DNA from: WVWW01 sp041568335
Lineage (GTDB): Bacteria > Acidobacteriota > Polarisedimenticolia > Polarisedimenticolales > Polarisedimenticolaceae
Direction: 5' to 3'
Length of the DNA stretch: 18,116 nucleotides
Assembly (NCBI GenBank): GCA_041568335.1
Contig: JBFFZZ010000032.1
Span: 1 to 18,116 of the forward strand
In this document: piece after piece, positions 8,293 to 15,738 of the stretch
Position numbering within the stretch: the first letter of the stretch is position 1
Layout: the number at the start of each line of letters is the position of its first letter
The notes under the pieces: model-generated
What the model was told of the DNA's origin: nothing
What the model saw: only the letters and a program-made list of their open reading frames with translations
Database searches by the model: none
Translations under genes and position numbers: made by a program

Positions 8293-8919
8293 ATGAAGGC
8301 TCTGCCCGAAGACCGATCGATTATCGAACGGGCCGTTGCTGAAGTCAACGGTTTGCGCGCGACGTTCGCGAATTTTTTTTTCGACGAGCACTTGCGAAGC
8401 GTCGCGATGGTGTGCATGGCACTCGTTGTCGTCGCGTGCGCGAGCGACGAAACTAAGGCGCAACGTTTGGCGGACAAGGCCGTCGCGGCCGTCGAGGCGC
8501 AACAGCTCGAAGAAGCGATCGGGTTGTACACCGAGATCGTCGATCGTTACCCTGCAACACTGGCCGCGACGAACGCGGAAGAACGGATCACGTTTCTCCG
8601 TGGGCTGTCGCACTCGGTCGACAGTTTCCCGTCTCGCTCGGCGCGTGATCTGATGGTCGAAACGGCACGCGCGGTGCAAAGCTATCGCTGGCGCAAGGGT
8701 CGCTACCCCGACAGCCTCGACGATTTGATGCCGCGCATGCTCGCCGAGGCCCCGATCGATCCGTGGGGCCGGCCGTTGCACTACGAGCGGCTCGAGAACG
8801 GCTACCGGCTGTCCTGCTTCGGCGTCGATGGGAGGCGCGGTGGCGATGGGGCCGGAACCGATTTCGTCGTGGTCAACGGCGATTTCGTTTCCGACCCGTT
8901 CAACGAGGGACCTTTCTGA
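8293..8919 (+). CDS. Putative lipoprotein with TPR-like segment and GspG-like C-terminal domain
   Basis: The 208-residue frame from ATG 8293 (GAGGA ten bases upstream) contains a lipoprotein signal, MVCMALVVVAC-A, at residues 39-50. C49 is the likely lipidated cysteine. Starting at 8293 leaves an unusually long pre-signal stretch; starts at TTG 8392 or ATG 8407 would give a normal signal but have no clear SD. After the cysteine, about 52-95 looks like a single tetratricopeptide-type helix pair (DKAVAAVEAQQLEEAIGLY). The C-terminal part, RYPDSLDDLMP through IDPWGRPLHYER to NGYRLSCFGVDG, matches the extracellular domain of type II secretion GspG, but no prepilin leader is present. It therefore looks like a lipid-anchored pseudopilin-domain protein. 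The stop overlaps the next start (TGATG), coupling it to the DUF192 gene. Confidence 0.75.
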   Translation: MKALPEDRSIIERAVAEVNGLRATFANFFFDEHLRSVAMVCMALVVVACASDETKAQRLADKAVAAVEAQQLEEAIGLYTEIVDRYPATLAATNAEERITFLRGLSHSVDSFPSRSARDLMVETARAVQSYRWRKGRYPDSLDDLMPRMLAEAPIDPWGRPLHYERLENGYRLSCFGVDGRRGGDGAGTDFVVVNGDFVSDPFNEGPF

Positions 8920-9362
8920 TGCTGCGCGGCGTCGTCCTGGCCTTCCTGGTGTCGGCCGTTTCCGCCTCGGCCGTCCCCGACTGGGCGGTCGCCGTGTTCC
9001 CGTCCGGGACCGAGTTCACGCTCGAGATCGCCGCGACCGACCGCGAGCGGATGCGGGGTTACATGTTCCGCGAGAAGGTCGGCGCGAACGAGGGCATGTT
9101 GTTCCTGTTCGAGGAGACCGACCGTCATGGCATTTGGATGAAAAACTGCCGCGTTCCACTGGATATCATCTGGCTCGACGAGCAGTTCCGGGTCCTCGAG
9201 ATCGCCGCGGACGCGCAGCCCTGCCCGGACGACGGGCCATGCCCGAGCATGCAGCCGATGCGCGCGGCGCGCTACGTGCTGGAAATCGCCGGCGGGCGAG
9301 CGGCGGAAGAGAAGCTCGCGCTCGGGGATCTCCTGATCATCCACTCGGAACCCGCGCTGTGA
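8919..9362 (+). CDS. Secreted DUF192 family protein
   Basis: A 147-residue protein. Residues 1-18 form a signal peptide (MLRGVVLAFLVSAVSASA), placing it outside the cytoplasmic membrane. The rest is the DUF192 domain (Pfam PF02643): ERMRGYMFREK, GMLFLFEE, then IWMKNCRVPLDIIWLDE, then RYVLEI near the C-terminus. The biochemical function of DUF192 is not established. It starts inside the stop codon of the lipoprotein gene (TGATG at 8917-8921), with GAGGGA as SD, and ends the same way into the next gene (9360-9364), so the three genes are translationally coupled. Confidence 0.9.
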   Translation: MLRGVVLAFLVSAVSASAVPDWAVAVFPSGTEFTLEIAATDRERMRGYMFREKVGANEGMLFLFEETDRHGIWMKNCRVPLDIIWLDEQFRVLEIAADAQPCPDDGPCPSMQPMRAARYVLEIAGGRAAEEKLALGDLLIIHSEPAL

Positions 9363-10711
9363 TGTCGCTCATCGTTGCCGGGCTGATCGGCGCAGCGATG
9401 ATGGCGCCGCAGGATGACGCGGCGCTGACGACACCGGCCCGGCCCGCCGAAGCGACCGACACCCAGCTGTCGCGCTCCGTTCGACGCATCGCGGATCGAC
9501 TCGGCCAGGTGCGCGGCGAAGGCTTCGACCGGGAACCGGTCGCGATCCGTAGCCCCGACGCGATGGCCGGGATCCTCGCCGAGGCGCGCGCATACAGGAC
9601 CGTGGGACCTCGCCGGCTCGAGGCGCGGGGACGCGCCTGGAACGATCTCGGATTCGGCGGTCCGGCATCGCCCCAGCTCCTGTGGCTCACGCTGGCGCAA
9701 GACCTTCCCGGCATCGATCTCGACGTCGACGGGAAGCGCGTGCTCGTGTCGCCCGGGTTGCTGACCGATCTGGACTACGGCGTGGAAACCGAGGAGGCGA
9801 TCTACGTCCCCGACGGTCAGGGGGGTGTCCACGAGTTCCGCCCCGACACGGACGTGGATCGAGAACGCGTGGCCGACCCCGCGAATCCGCCGCCCGGCGA
9901 TTTCCTTCTCACGACCGGCGTGCGTCCGGACGAGCCGTTGCTCGCGCACTACCTGATCCACCTGCGGCAACTGGAGCGGCGTGGGAAGGACTCGCTGCGC
10001 GAGACGACCGACGAGCTGCTGGCGGCCAGCGCCTGGGCCGAAGGCGAGGCGAACCTGGTCTCGCTGTACTTCCTGTTCCAGGGCGTGGGGTTGGTGCGAA
10101 CCGTGTTGACCGGGCCGGTCGGGCCGGGAGACTTCCTCGAGGGCCGGTTGATCCCCGAGGCGGTCCGGCGGGCGACGCCGCTCGACGCGCGGTTGCTGAC
10201 CTTCGTCTACGAGCGGGGGTACGACTTCGCGGTCGAGCGCTGGCGCGCCGCGGGCTGGAACGTCTTCGACCGCCCGCCCCCGCGGACCACGCGCGAGCTC
10301 CTGGAGCCCGGCAAGGCTGCGATCGACCTGGAATGGCCGGCCCCCGTCGCCCCGCGGGAAGGTCACACGCTCGCCGATACGGATCGGCTCGGCCAGCACG
10401 CGGTCGAGTCGCTGGTGTCCATCTGGACCGGGCAAACGGGCGGCGCGCGCGGGTGGGCCGGGGACCGGTTGACGCGCTGGGAGCGCTCGGAGGAGGACGG
10501 GATCACCGTGTGGGAGACCCGCTGGGACAGCGCTCTCCATGCGCGGGCTTTTGCCGCCCACTTCGCCCGCGTGGTGCAGCGACGAGATCCATCCGCGAAG
10601 ACCGGAGAATCCACCGAGGCCGCCAATCGGACGTTGCGGACCCGTCACCGCCGTTTCACGATCACCACGCGGGGAACCGGCGTCCGCGTCGTGATCGAGC
10701 CCGCCGCCTGA
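9362..10711 (+). CDS. Secreted metallopeptidase-like protein with altered HExxH (HYLIH)
   Basis: A 449-residue protein with a weak N-terminal signal (about 1-15) and no further membrane helix. By eye its order matches a group of uncharacterised bacterial zinc-peptidase-like proteins in which HExxH-ALQDQ is followed by EGxA. Here the first motif is H196-Y-L-I-H200 and the second is E227-G-E-A. Both histidines and the downstream glutamate (presumed zinc ligands) remain, but the catalytic glutamate is tyrosine (codon TAC). The later RLLTFVYERGYDFAVERW block, the LGQHAVESLVSIW block and AGGW-like RGWAGDRLTRWE plus VWETRWDS also fit that group. It is probably a non-proteolytic binding protein, or uses another residue. 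The start overlaps the DUF192 stop. Family assignment is from remembered motif order, not a search. Confidence 0.7.
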   Translation: MSLIVAGLIGAAMMAPQDDAALTTPARPAEATDTQLSRSVRRIADRLGQVRGEGFDREPVAIRSPDAMAGILAEARAYRTVGPRRLEARGRAWNDLGFGGPASPQLLWLTLAQDLPGIDLDVDGKRVLVSPGLLTDLDYGVETEEAIYVPDGQGGVHEFRPDTDVDRERVADPANPPPGDFLLTTGVRPDEPLLAHYLIHLRQLERRGKDSLRETTDELLAASAWAEGEANLVSLYFLFQGVGLVRTVLTGPVGPGDFLEGRLIPEAVRRATPLDARLLTFVYERGYDFAVERWRAAGWNVFDRPPPRTTRELLEPGKAAIDLEWPAPVAPREGHTLADTDRLGQHAVESLVSIWTGQTGGARGWAGDRLTRWERSEEDGITVWETRWDSALHARAFAAHFARVVQRRDPSAKTGESTEAANRTLRTRHRRFTITTRGTGVRVVIEPAA

Positions 10712-10719
10712 ACGCCTTC

Positions 10720-10728
10720 TGCTAGAAT
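10720..10728 (+). promoter_or_regulatory. Candidate extended -10 promoter of nuoM
   Basis: TGCTAGAAT matches the extended -10 form TGnTATAAT at all but one consensus position. It lies 42 bases before ATG 10771, in the 59-base gap after the peptidase-like gene. No good -35 is seen, which extended -10 promoters can tolerate. Confidence 0.45.
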
Positions 10729-10770
10729 CCGGCCTCCGGCGATGCTTTTACGGCGAGAGGATCCGATTCG

Positions 10771-12459
10771 ATGAATCCGTTCGGTGAGCACCTGCTCAAC
10801 GTGATCACCTACCTGCCGATGGCGGGCGCGTTGATCATCCTCATCGCGATGCGCGAATCGAGCAAGCAGACGATCGCGCGTTTTGCCGCCGTGGTCGCCG
10901 CGCTCGATTTCGTGATCGCGCTCCCGCTGTGGTTCGGCTGGGAGGCGGCGGCCAAGGACGCCTTCGGATTCCGTTTCGTCCAGGAGGCGAGCTGGATCGA
11001 GTCGATCGGTGTCAAGTACGTGGTCGGTGTCGACGGGATCTCGATGTTGATGGTCCTGCTGACCACGTTGCTCGGATTGATCGCCGTCGTCGCTTCCTTC
11101 AGCGGGATCACCAAGCGTGTCAAGCAGTACTACGCCTTCATGCTGCTGCTGCAGACCGGCATGCTGGGTGTCTTCGTCGCCCTCGACTTCTTCCTGTTCT
11201 ACATCTTCTGGGAAGTGATGCTGGTGCCGATGTACTTCATCATCGGCGTCTGGGGCGGCAAGCGTCGGCTCTATGCCGCCGTCAAGTTTTTCATCTACAC
11301 GCTCGCCGGCTCGGTGTTGATGCTGCTGGGCATCCTCGCGCTGTACTTCCACCACGGCAGCATGACCGGCGACCACACGTTCGACGTCCGCGTGCTGCAG
11401 GCGATGGGGCAGTGGCCCGGGTGGGCTCAGATGCAGTGGTGGATTTGGCTCTCGTTCTTCGTCGCCTTCGCCATCAAGGTCCCGATGTTCCCGTTCCATA
11501 CCTGGCTTCCCGACGCGCACGTCGAGGCGCCGACGGCGGGCTCGGTGATCCTCGCCGGGGTGCTGCTCAAGATGGGCACCTACGGGTTCATCCGTTTCAG
11601 CCTGCCGATCCTCCCCGATGCGACGAAGCAGTTCCTGCCCTGGGCGCTGGGGCTCGCGATCGTCGGCGTGATCTATGGCGCGATGGTCGCGCTGGTCCAG
11701 ACCGACTGGAAGAAGCTCGTCGCCTACTCGTCGGTCAGCCATCTCGGTTTCACGATGGTCGGTATCTTCACCCTCAACGCGCAGGGCATGACCGGCGGGG
11801 TGCTCCAGATGGTCAACCACGGGCTCTCGACCGGCGCGTTGTTCCTGCTGGTCGGCATGGTCTACGAGCGCCGACACACGCGGGAGATCGCCCAGTTCGG
11901 TGGGTTGTGGCGTGTGATGCCGGTCTTTGCGGTGTTCTTCATGGTGATGATGCTCTCGTCGATCGGCATGCCGGCGATCCCCGGGAACGGGTTCACCGGC
12001 GAGTTCGCCATCCTCGTCGGCGCGTTCGGCATGGCGGACAAATACTGGGCGGTGCTGGCGGCGAGCGGCATCGTGCTCGGTGCGGTCTACATGCTGTGGC
12101 TGTACCAGCGAACGATGTTCGGCAAGCTGGACCGCGAGGAAAACAAGACGCTGACCGACCTGAACGGCCGCGAGATCGCCACGCTCGTTCCGCTGGTGGT
12201 CGTCTCTTTCTGGATCGGCCTCTACCCCAAGCCGTTCTTCGATGTGCTCGAGGAGCCGGTGCAGCGTCTGGTGTCGCAGGTCGAGAAGACCGCGGAGTAC
12301 CCGCCGCACATCGTCAAGTTGCCGACATTACCGCCGCTAGCTGTAGTAGACGATCAGGCAGACCAGCAACAGCAAGCAGACCCAGAACACGGATCCGGCG
12401 GAGGCCCAGCCGCGCGCGAACAGCCCCCCGGGGCCGTGGTGGCGGTAAACCCCGGATAG
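10771..12459 (+). CDS. nuoM: NADH-quinone oxidoreductase subunit M (orphan NuoM), with C-terminal read-on
   Basis: Proton-pumping antiporter-like membrane subunit of complex I type, with about 14 membrane helices. Conserved channel residues are present: E148 in FWEVMLVPMYF (TM5), K236 in FAIKVPMFPFHTWLPDAH (TM7), K267 in LLKMGTYGF (TM8) and E411 in GNGFTGEF (TM12); that final glutamate is typical of NuoM rather than MrpD. GAGAGGA precedes ATG 10771. No other nuo gene is in the window, so this copy is separate from any full complex I operon. Membrane homology ends near residue 510. The frame then runs on through residues 523-562 in antisense to the convergent antiporter gene, giving an unnatural Gln/Asp/Gly-rich tail. 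Either the tail is real or a small indel has removed the original stop. Confidence 0.92.
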   Translation: MNPFGEHLLNVITYLPMAGALIILIAMRESSKQTIARFAAVVAALDFVIALPLWFGWEAAAKDAFGFRFVQEASWIESIGVKYVVGVDGISMLMVLLTTLLGLIAVVASFSGITKRVKQYYAFMLLLQTGMLGVFVALDFFLFYIFWEVMLVPMYFIIGVWGGKRRLYAAVKFFIYTLAGSVLMLLGILALYFHHGSMTGDHTFDVRVLQAMGQWPGWAQMQWWIWLSFFVAFAIKVPMFPFHTWLPDAHVEAPTAGSVILAGVLLKMGTYGFIRFSLPILPDATKQFLPWALGLAIVGVIYGAMVALVQTDWKKLVAYSSVSHLGFTMVGIFTLNAQGMTGGVLQMVNHGLSTGALFLLVGMVYERRHTREIAQFGGLWRVMPVFAVFFMVMMLSSIGMPAIPGNGFTGEFAILVGAFGMADKYWAVLAASGIVLGAVYMLWLYQRTMFGKLDREENKTLTDLNGREIATLVPLVVVSFWIGLYPKPFFDVLEEPVQRLVSQVEKTAEYPPHIVKLPTLPPLAVVDDQADQQQQADPEHGSGGGPAAREQPPGAVVAVNPG

Positions 12460-14034
12460 CGTCCAGCCGAGCAACCGCTCGGTCCCGCGCCGCGCCGCGT
12501 CCAGCACCGCCACTCCGGCGGTTTCGAGGCCGCTCCACAGCCGCGGCAGCAGTCGGCGGTAGATCCAGTCCGCGTCGAGGTTGATCGCCGCCCGCTCCTT
12601 CGGGTAGAGCCCCGTCCGCATCAGCACGACGAAGGCCAGCGCGGCGAACAACAACATCTGGAGCTGCGTCAGCACGTGGGTCGGGGTGTACGCCCGGTAT
12701 TCGGCGACGTTGGGCAGCAGGGGTGTCAGCAACGCGGGGTAGACACCGATGAGGATGCACGACGCCGCGGTGATCCCCATCGCGAGCAGCATGTTGGGGC
12801 GCGCTTCCTTGCAGCGGATCCCGGAGTCGTGCGCGAAGAAGGCGAAGAACGGGATCTTGATCCCGGAGTGCTCGAGCACGCCGGTCGATGCGAACAGCAA
12901 CAGGATGAACGCGATCGTCATGTGATGCTCGGCCGCCGCGCTCAGCACCATCGACTTGGTGACGAAACCGCTGAACAAGGGGAATGCCGAGATCGAGAGC
13001 GCGCCGACGATGCAGCACACGCATGTCAGCGGCATCGATTTGTAGAGCCCGCCGAGCCGCGTCGCCTTGATTGTTCCCGCGCGGTCGAGCACGGCGCCCA
13101 TCGACATGAACAGCAGCGACTTGTAGAGCAGGTGGGCGAAAGCGTGCGAGGCGGCGCCGTTGATCGCCAGCGGTCCGCCGATGCCGATGCCGACGACCAT
13201 GAAGCCGAGCTGGTTGTTGAGGCTGTACGAGAGCACCTTGCGCAGGTCGTTCTCGACCACGGCGAAGAAGATCGGGAACACCGTCATCGTCACGCCGACC
13301 CAGATCAACGGGGACGTTCCCTCGAAGCCGCGGGCGAGCACGTAGATCGCCAGCTTGGTCGTGAACGACGACAGGAAGACGGTGCCGGTGATTGTCGCCT
13401 TCGGGTAGGCGTCCTGCAGCCAGTTGTGCAGGAACGGGAACGCGCACTTGATTCCGAAGGCGATGAAGATCAGGTTCGAGGCGAGGCTACCGAGCTCCAT
13501 GCGCTCGAAGGCGAGCGACCCGGTGGCACGGAGCTGCGCGATCGCTCCGGCGAGCAGCAGCAGACCCGAGGTGACGTGGATGATCAGGTAGCGCAGACCC
13601 GCGCGGTACGACTCCTCGTTGCGGCTGGCCCAGATCAGGAACACCGACGAGATCGCGGTCAGCTCCCAGAAGGCGAACAGCGAGATCAGATCGCCGGCAA
13701 ACGTCGCGCAGATCGCCGCCCCGGCGTAGATCAGTGCCGAGACGTGCTGCATCGTGTCGCGCACGTGGATCGCGTAAACCGCCGACAACAGCGCGACGAC
13801 GTGGAAGATCAGCGCGAACATCAAGCTGAGCCTGTCGACCCTGAGCGGCACGAGCGTGTAATCGAACAGCGGGATGCTGACGAGAACGCCTTCACGACCG
13901 AAGAAACCGGTGAGGTGCCACAACGACACTGCGGGCAGGGCGACGAACAGCAGCGCCTGCAACCGGCCGCGGAACAACGGCAACAGCAGCGCGCCGGCGA
14001 TCAACAGCAGCCCTGGCGGGAGGCTATCGATCAT
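12337..14034 (-). CDS. Mrp-type antiporter D-like subunit (third D copy, long C-terminus)
   Basis: A 565-residue polytopic membrane protein of the NuoL/M/N-MrpA/D family. Channel residues are E124 (FWELTAIS), K196 (GIKCAFPFLHNWLQDAYP), K227 (TTKLAIYV) and K360 (GFVTKSMVL); the TM12 lysine is the MrpD pattern. After the core, an extra amphipathic segment (KERAAINLDADWIYRRLLPRLW, key residues LDADWIYRR) and a final helix near 545-563 resemble the long D subunits of proteobacterial-type Mrp clusters. ATG 14034 has GAGGA just upstream and overlaps the preceding small gene by 11 nt. It is the last gene of the operon; its TAG stop lies in a CTAG inside the tail of the convergent nuoM frame. Transport substrate (Na+, K+ or H+ only) cannot be read from sequence. 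Confidence 0.9.
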   Translation of the reverse strand: MIDSLPPGLLLIAGALLLPLFRGRLQALLFVALPAVSLWHLTGFFGREGVLVSIPLFDYTLVPLRVDRLSLMFALIFHVVALLSAVYAIHVRDTMQHVSALIYAGAAICATFAGDLISLFAFWELTAISSVFLIWASRNEESYRAGLRYLIIHVTSGLLLLAGAIAQLRATGSLAFERMELGSLASNLIFIAFGIKCAFPFLHNWLQDAYPKATITGTVFLSSFTTKLAIYVLARGFEGTSPLIWVGVTMTVFPIFFAVVENDLRKVLSYSLNNQLGFMVVGIGIGGPLAINGAASHAFAHLLYKSLLFMSMGAVLDRAGTIKATRLGGLYKSMPLTCVCCIVGALSISAFPLFSGFVTKSMVLSAAAEHHMTIAFILLLFASTGVLEHSGIKIPFFAFFAHDSGIRCKEARPNMLLAMGITAASCILIGVYPALLTPLLPNVAEYRAYTPTHVLTQLQMLLFAALAFVVLMRTGLYPKERAAINLDADWIYRRLLPRLWSGLETAGVAVLDAARRGTERLLGWTLSGVYRHHGPGGLFARGWASAGSVFWVCLLLLVCLIVYYS

Positions 14035-14272
14035 AGTAATCCTCGTCGCGGCTCAGCAGGGCGCGCAAGAGCTTCCCGGCATAGACGGCCACGATGAACG
14101 CCACGAAGCCGAACAGCGCGTGAAACGCCGGGATCTCCTCGAACCCGAAGTGCCCGTGCTTGTGGACGACGAGCTCGAGCCCGATCAGCACGACACAAAC
14201 GGCGACGAGCGCCCGGACGATCCAGCGCACGTTGGTCGTCTTGTCGAACCAACCGTTGGAGTCGTTCGACAT
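14024..14272 (-). CDS. Small two-helix membrane protein of the Mrp-like operon
   Basis: An 82-residue protein with two hydrophobic helices (about 17-36 and 48-68) separated by a His/Glu-bearing loop, VHKHGHFGFEEIPAFHA. It ends in a charged tail, RDEDYYDR. ATG 14272 has GGGAGG seven bases upstream. The start lies just inside the end of the preceding D-type gene, and the stop overlaps the next D-type gene by 11 nt, so it is tightly coupled between two antiporter subunits. It is not MrpE, F or G by length, order or motif. It is likely an accessory subunit of the membrane complex; its role is unknown. Confidence 0.82.
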   Translation of the reverse strand: MSNDSNGWFDKTTNVRWIVRALVAVCVVLIGLELVVHKHGHFGFEEIPAFHALFGFVAFIVAVYAGKLLRALLSRDEDYYDR

Positions 14273-14274
14273 CG

Positions 14275-15738
14275 TCAACCTCCCACCAACCGTCGCAACA
14301 GGTCATGGACCGGCTCGGCGAAGAAGAACAGAACCACGCATCCCAGCGCGGTGAAGCAGAGCGGGATCAAACAGAACAGGGGAGCCTCGCGGACCCCGGT
14401 CGGGGCGTCCCCCTCCGGCGCGAACAGGAAACCGCGCACGACCACGGGGAGCAGGTAGGCCACGTTGAGCAACGAGCTGACCGTCAGGACTCCGATCAGG
14501 ATCCACTGCCCGCTCTCCGCCGCGCCCGTCATCAGGAACCACTTGCTCCAGGCGCCGCCGAACGGCGGTAGGCCGATGATGCTCAGCGAGCCGATCAGGA
14601 ACGCGAACAGCGTCACCGGCATCGATCGTCCGATCCCCCGCATGTCGCTGATCTCCGTCTTGTGCGCGGTGACGTAGATGGCGCCGGCGCAGAAGAACAG
14701 CGTGATCTTGCCGAAGGCGTGCATCAACATGTGCATGCCGCCGCCGAGGATCCCGGCCGAGGTGGCCAGCGCGCCTCCGAGGACGATGTAGGCCAGCTGG
14801 CTGATCGTCGAATAGGCCAGCCGCGCCTTGAGATTGTCCTGGCGCAGCGCGATCACCGACGCGGCGATGATCGTGAAGCCCGCCACGTACATCAACCAGA
14901 CGCTGGCGCCGGTATCGGCGAGCAAATCGACCCCGAACACGTAGACCACGATCTTGAGGACGGTGAAGACTCCCGCCTTGACCACGGCGACCGCGTGAAG
15001 CAGCGCACTGACCGGTGTCGGTGCGACCATCGCGGCAGGGAGCCAGCGGTGGAACGGCATCAACGCGGCCTTGCCCGTCCCGAACGCGAACACGGCGAGC
15101 AGCACCACCAGCTCGCGTCCCTCGACCGTACCCGCGAGGATCCCGCCCGGCGCGAACTCCAGCGTACCGGTGCGCCACCAGGTCCACGTCAGCCCGAGCA
15201 GGAACATCCCGATCGAGGTCGTCAGCAGCACCCCCAGATAGACCCGCCCCGAACGCCGCGCCCGATCCGTCCGGTGATGCGTGACCAGCGGGTAGGTCGA
15301 GATCGTCAAGATCTCGTAGAACAGGAACAGGGTCAGCAGGTTGCGCGCGAACGCGATGCCCATCGTGGCGGAGATGGCGATCGCGAAACAGACGAAGAAG
15401 CGGGTCTGCGAGCCCTCGTTGTGACTGCGCATGTAGCCGATCGAGTAGAACGACGTCACGATCCACAAGCCCGAGGCGAGTAGCGCGAACAGCAACCCCA
15501 GGGGCTCGATCGAGAAGGCCAGCGGTAATCCCGGCAACAGCTCGATCAGCGAAACGTCGACCGTCGTGTTGCCCCCACCCGTTCGAGACGCGAGGTACAG
15601 CACGTCCGCGAAGAGCAGGACGCCCGTCGTGATCGTCGCCGCCTCGCGCAAGTTGGGCCGGCGGTGCAGGAGCGCGACGACGAGCGCCCCGGCCGCGGGA
15701 ATGAGCAACGCCAGCAGCAGCGCGTTCGGCAGGCTCAC
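14275..15738 (-). CDS. Mrp-type antiporter D-like subunit (second D copy)
   Basis: A 487-residue, roughly 14-helix member of the NuoL/M/N-MrpA/D family. Channel residues E142 (FYEILTIS), K223 (GTGKAALMPFHRWLP), K254 (VVKAGVFTVL) and K399 (GAWSKWFLM) sit at the same positions as in the MrpD encoded just upstream (E141, K223, K254, K398). This indicates duplication of a whole antiporter module. The sequence is otherwise quite diverged from it: the WLPAAMVAPTPVSALLHAVAVV block is closer to the NuoL/MrpA-N type. That suggests it supplies the channel normally carried by the N-terminal half of MrpA, which is an inference. The start is GTG 15738, overlapping the MrpD stop by 4 nt (GTGA). Confidence 0.9.
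   Translation of the reverse strand: MSLPNALLLALLIPAAGALVVALLHRRPNLREAATITTGVLLFADVLYLASRTGGGNTTVDVSLIELLPGLPLAFSIEPLGLLFALLASGLWIVTSFYSIGYMRSHNEGSQTRFFVCFAIAISATMGIAFARNLLTLFLFYEILTISTYPLVTHHRTDRARRSGRVYLGVLLTTSIGMFLLGLTWTWWRTGTLEFAPGGILAGTVEGRELVVLLAVFAFGTGKAALMPFHRWLPAAMVAPTPVSALLHAVAVVKAGVFTVLKIVVYVFGVDLLADTGASVWLMYVAGFTIIAASVIALRQDNLKARLAYSTISQLAYIVLGGALATSAGILGGGMHMLMHAFGKITLFFCAGAIYVTAHKTEISDMRGIGRSMPVTLFAFLIGSLSIIGLPPFGGAWSKWFLMTGAAESGQWILIGVLTVSSLLNVAYLLPVVVRGFLFAPEGDAPTGVREAPLFCLIPLCFTALGCVVLFFFAEPVHDLLRRLVGG

Noticed and set aside
8802..9344. Minus-strand 180-codon frame opposite the DUF192 gene
   Set aside because: It has no motif or SD, and the plus-strand DUF192 signature is clear.
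10645..12309. 554-codon open frame on the minus strand opposite nuoM, rich in His, Asp, Glu and Arg
   Set aside because: It is the antisense shadow of a membrane protein gene in GC-rich DNA; its composition is unnatural and nuoM on the other strand is unmistakable.
12676..14097. 473-codon plus-strand open frame opposite the third D-type antiporter gene
   Set aside because: Same kind of shadow: repetitive Asp/His/Arg/Gln composition, no motif, while the minus strand carries a clear antiporter subunit.
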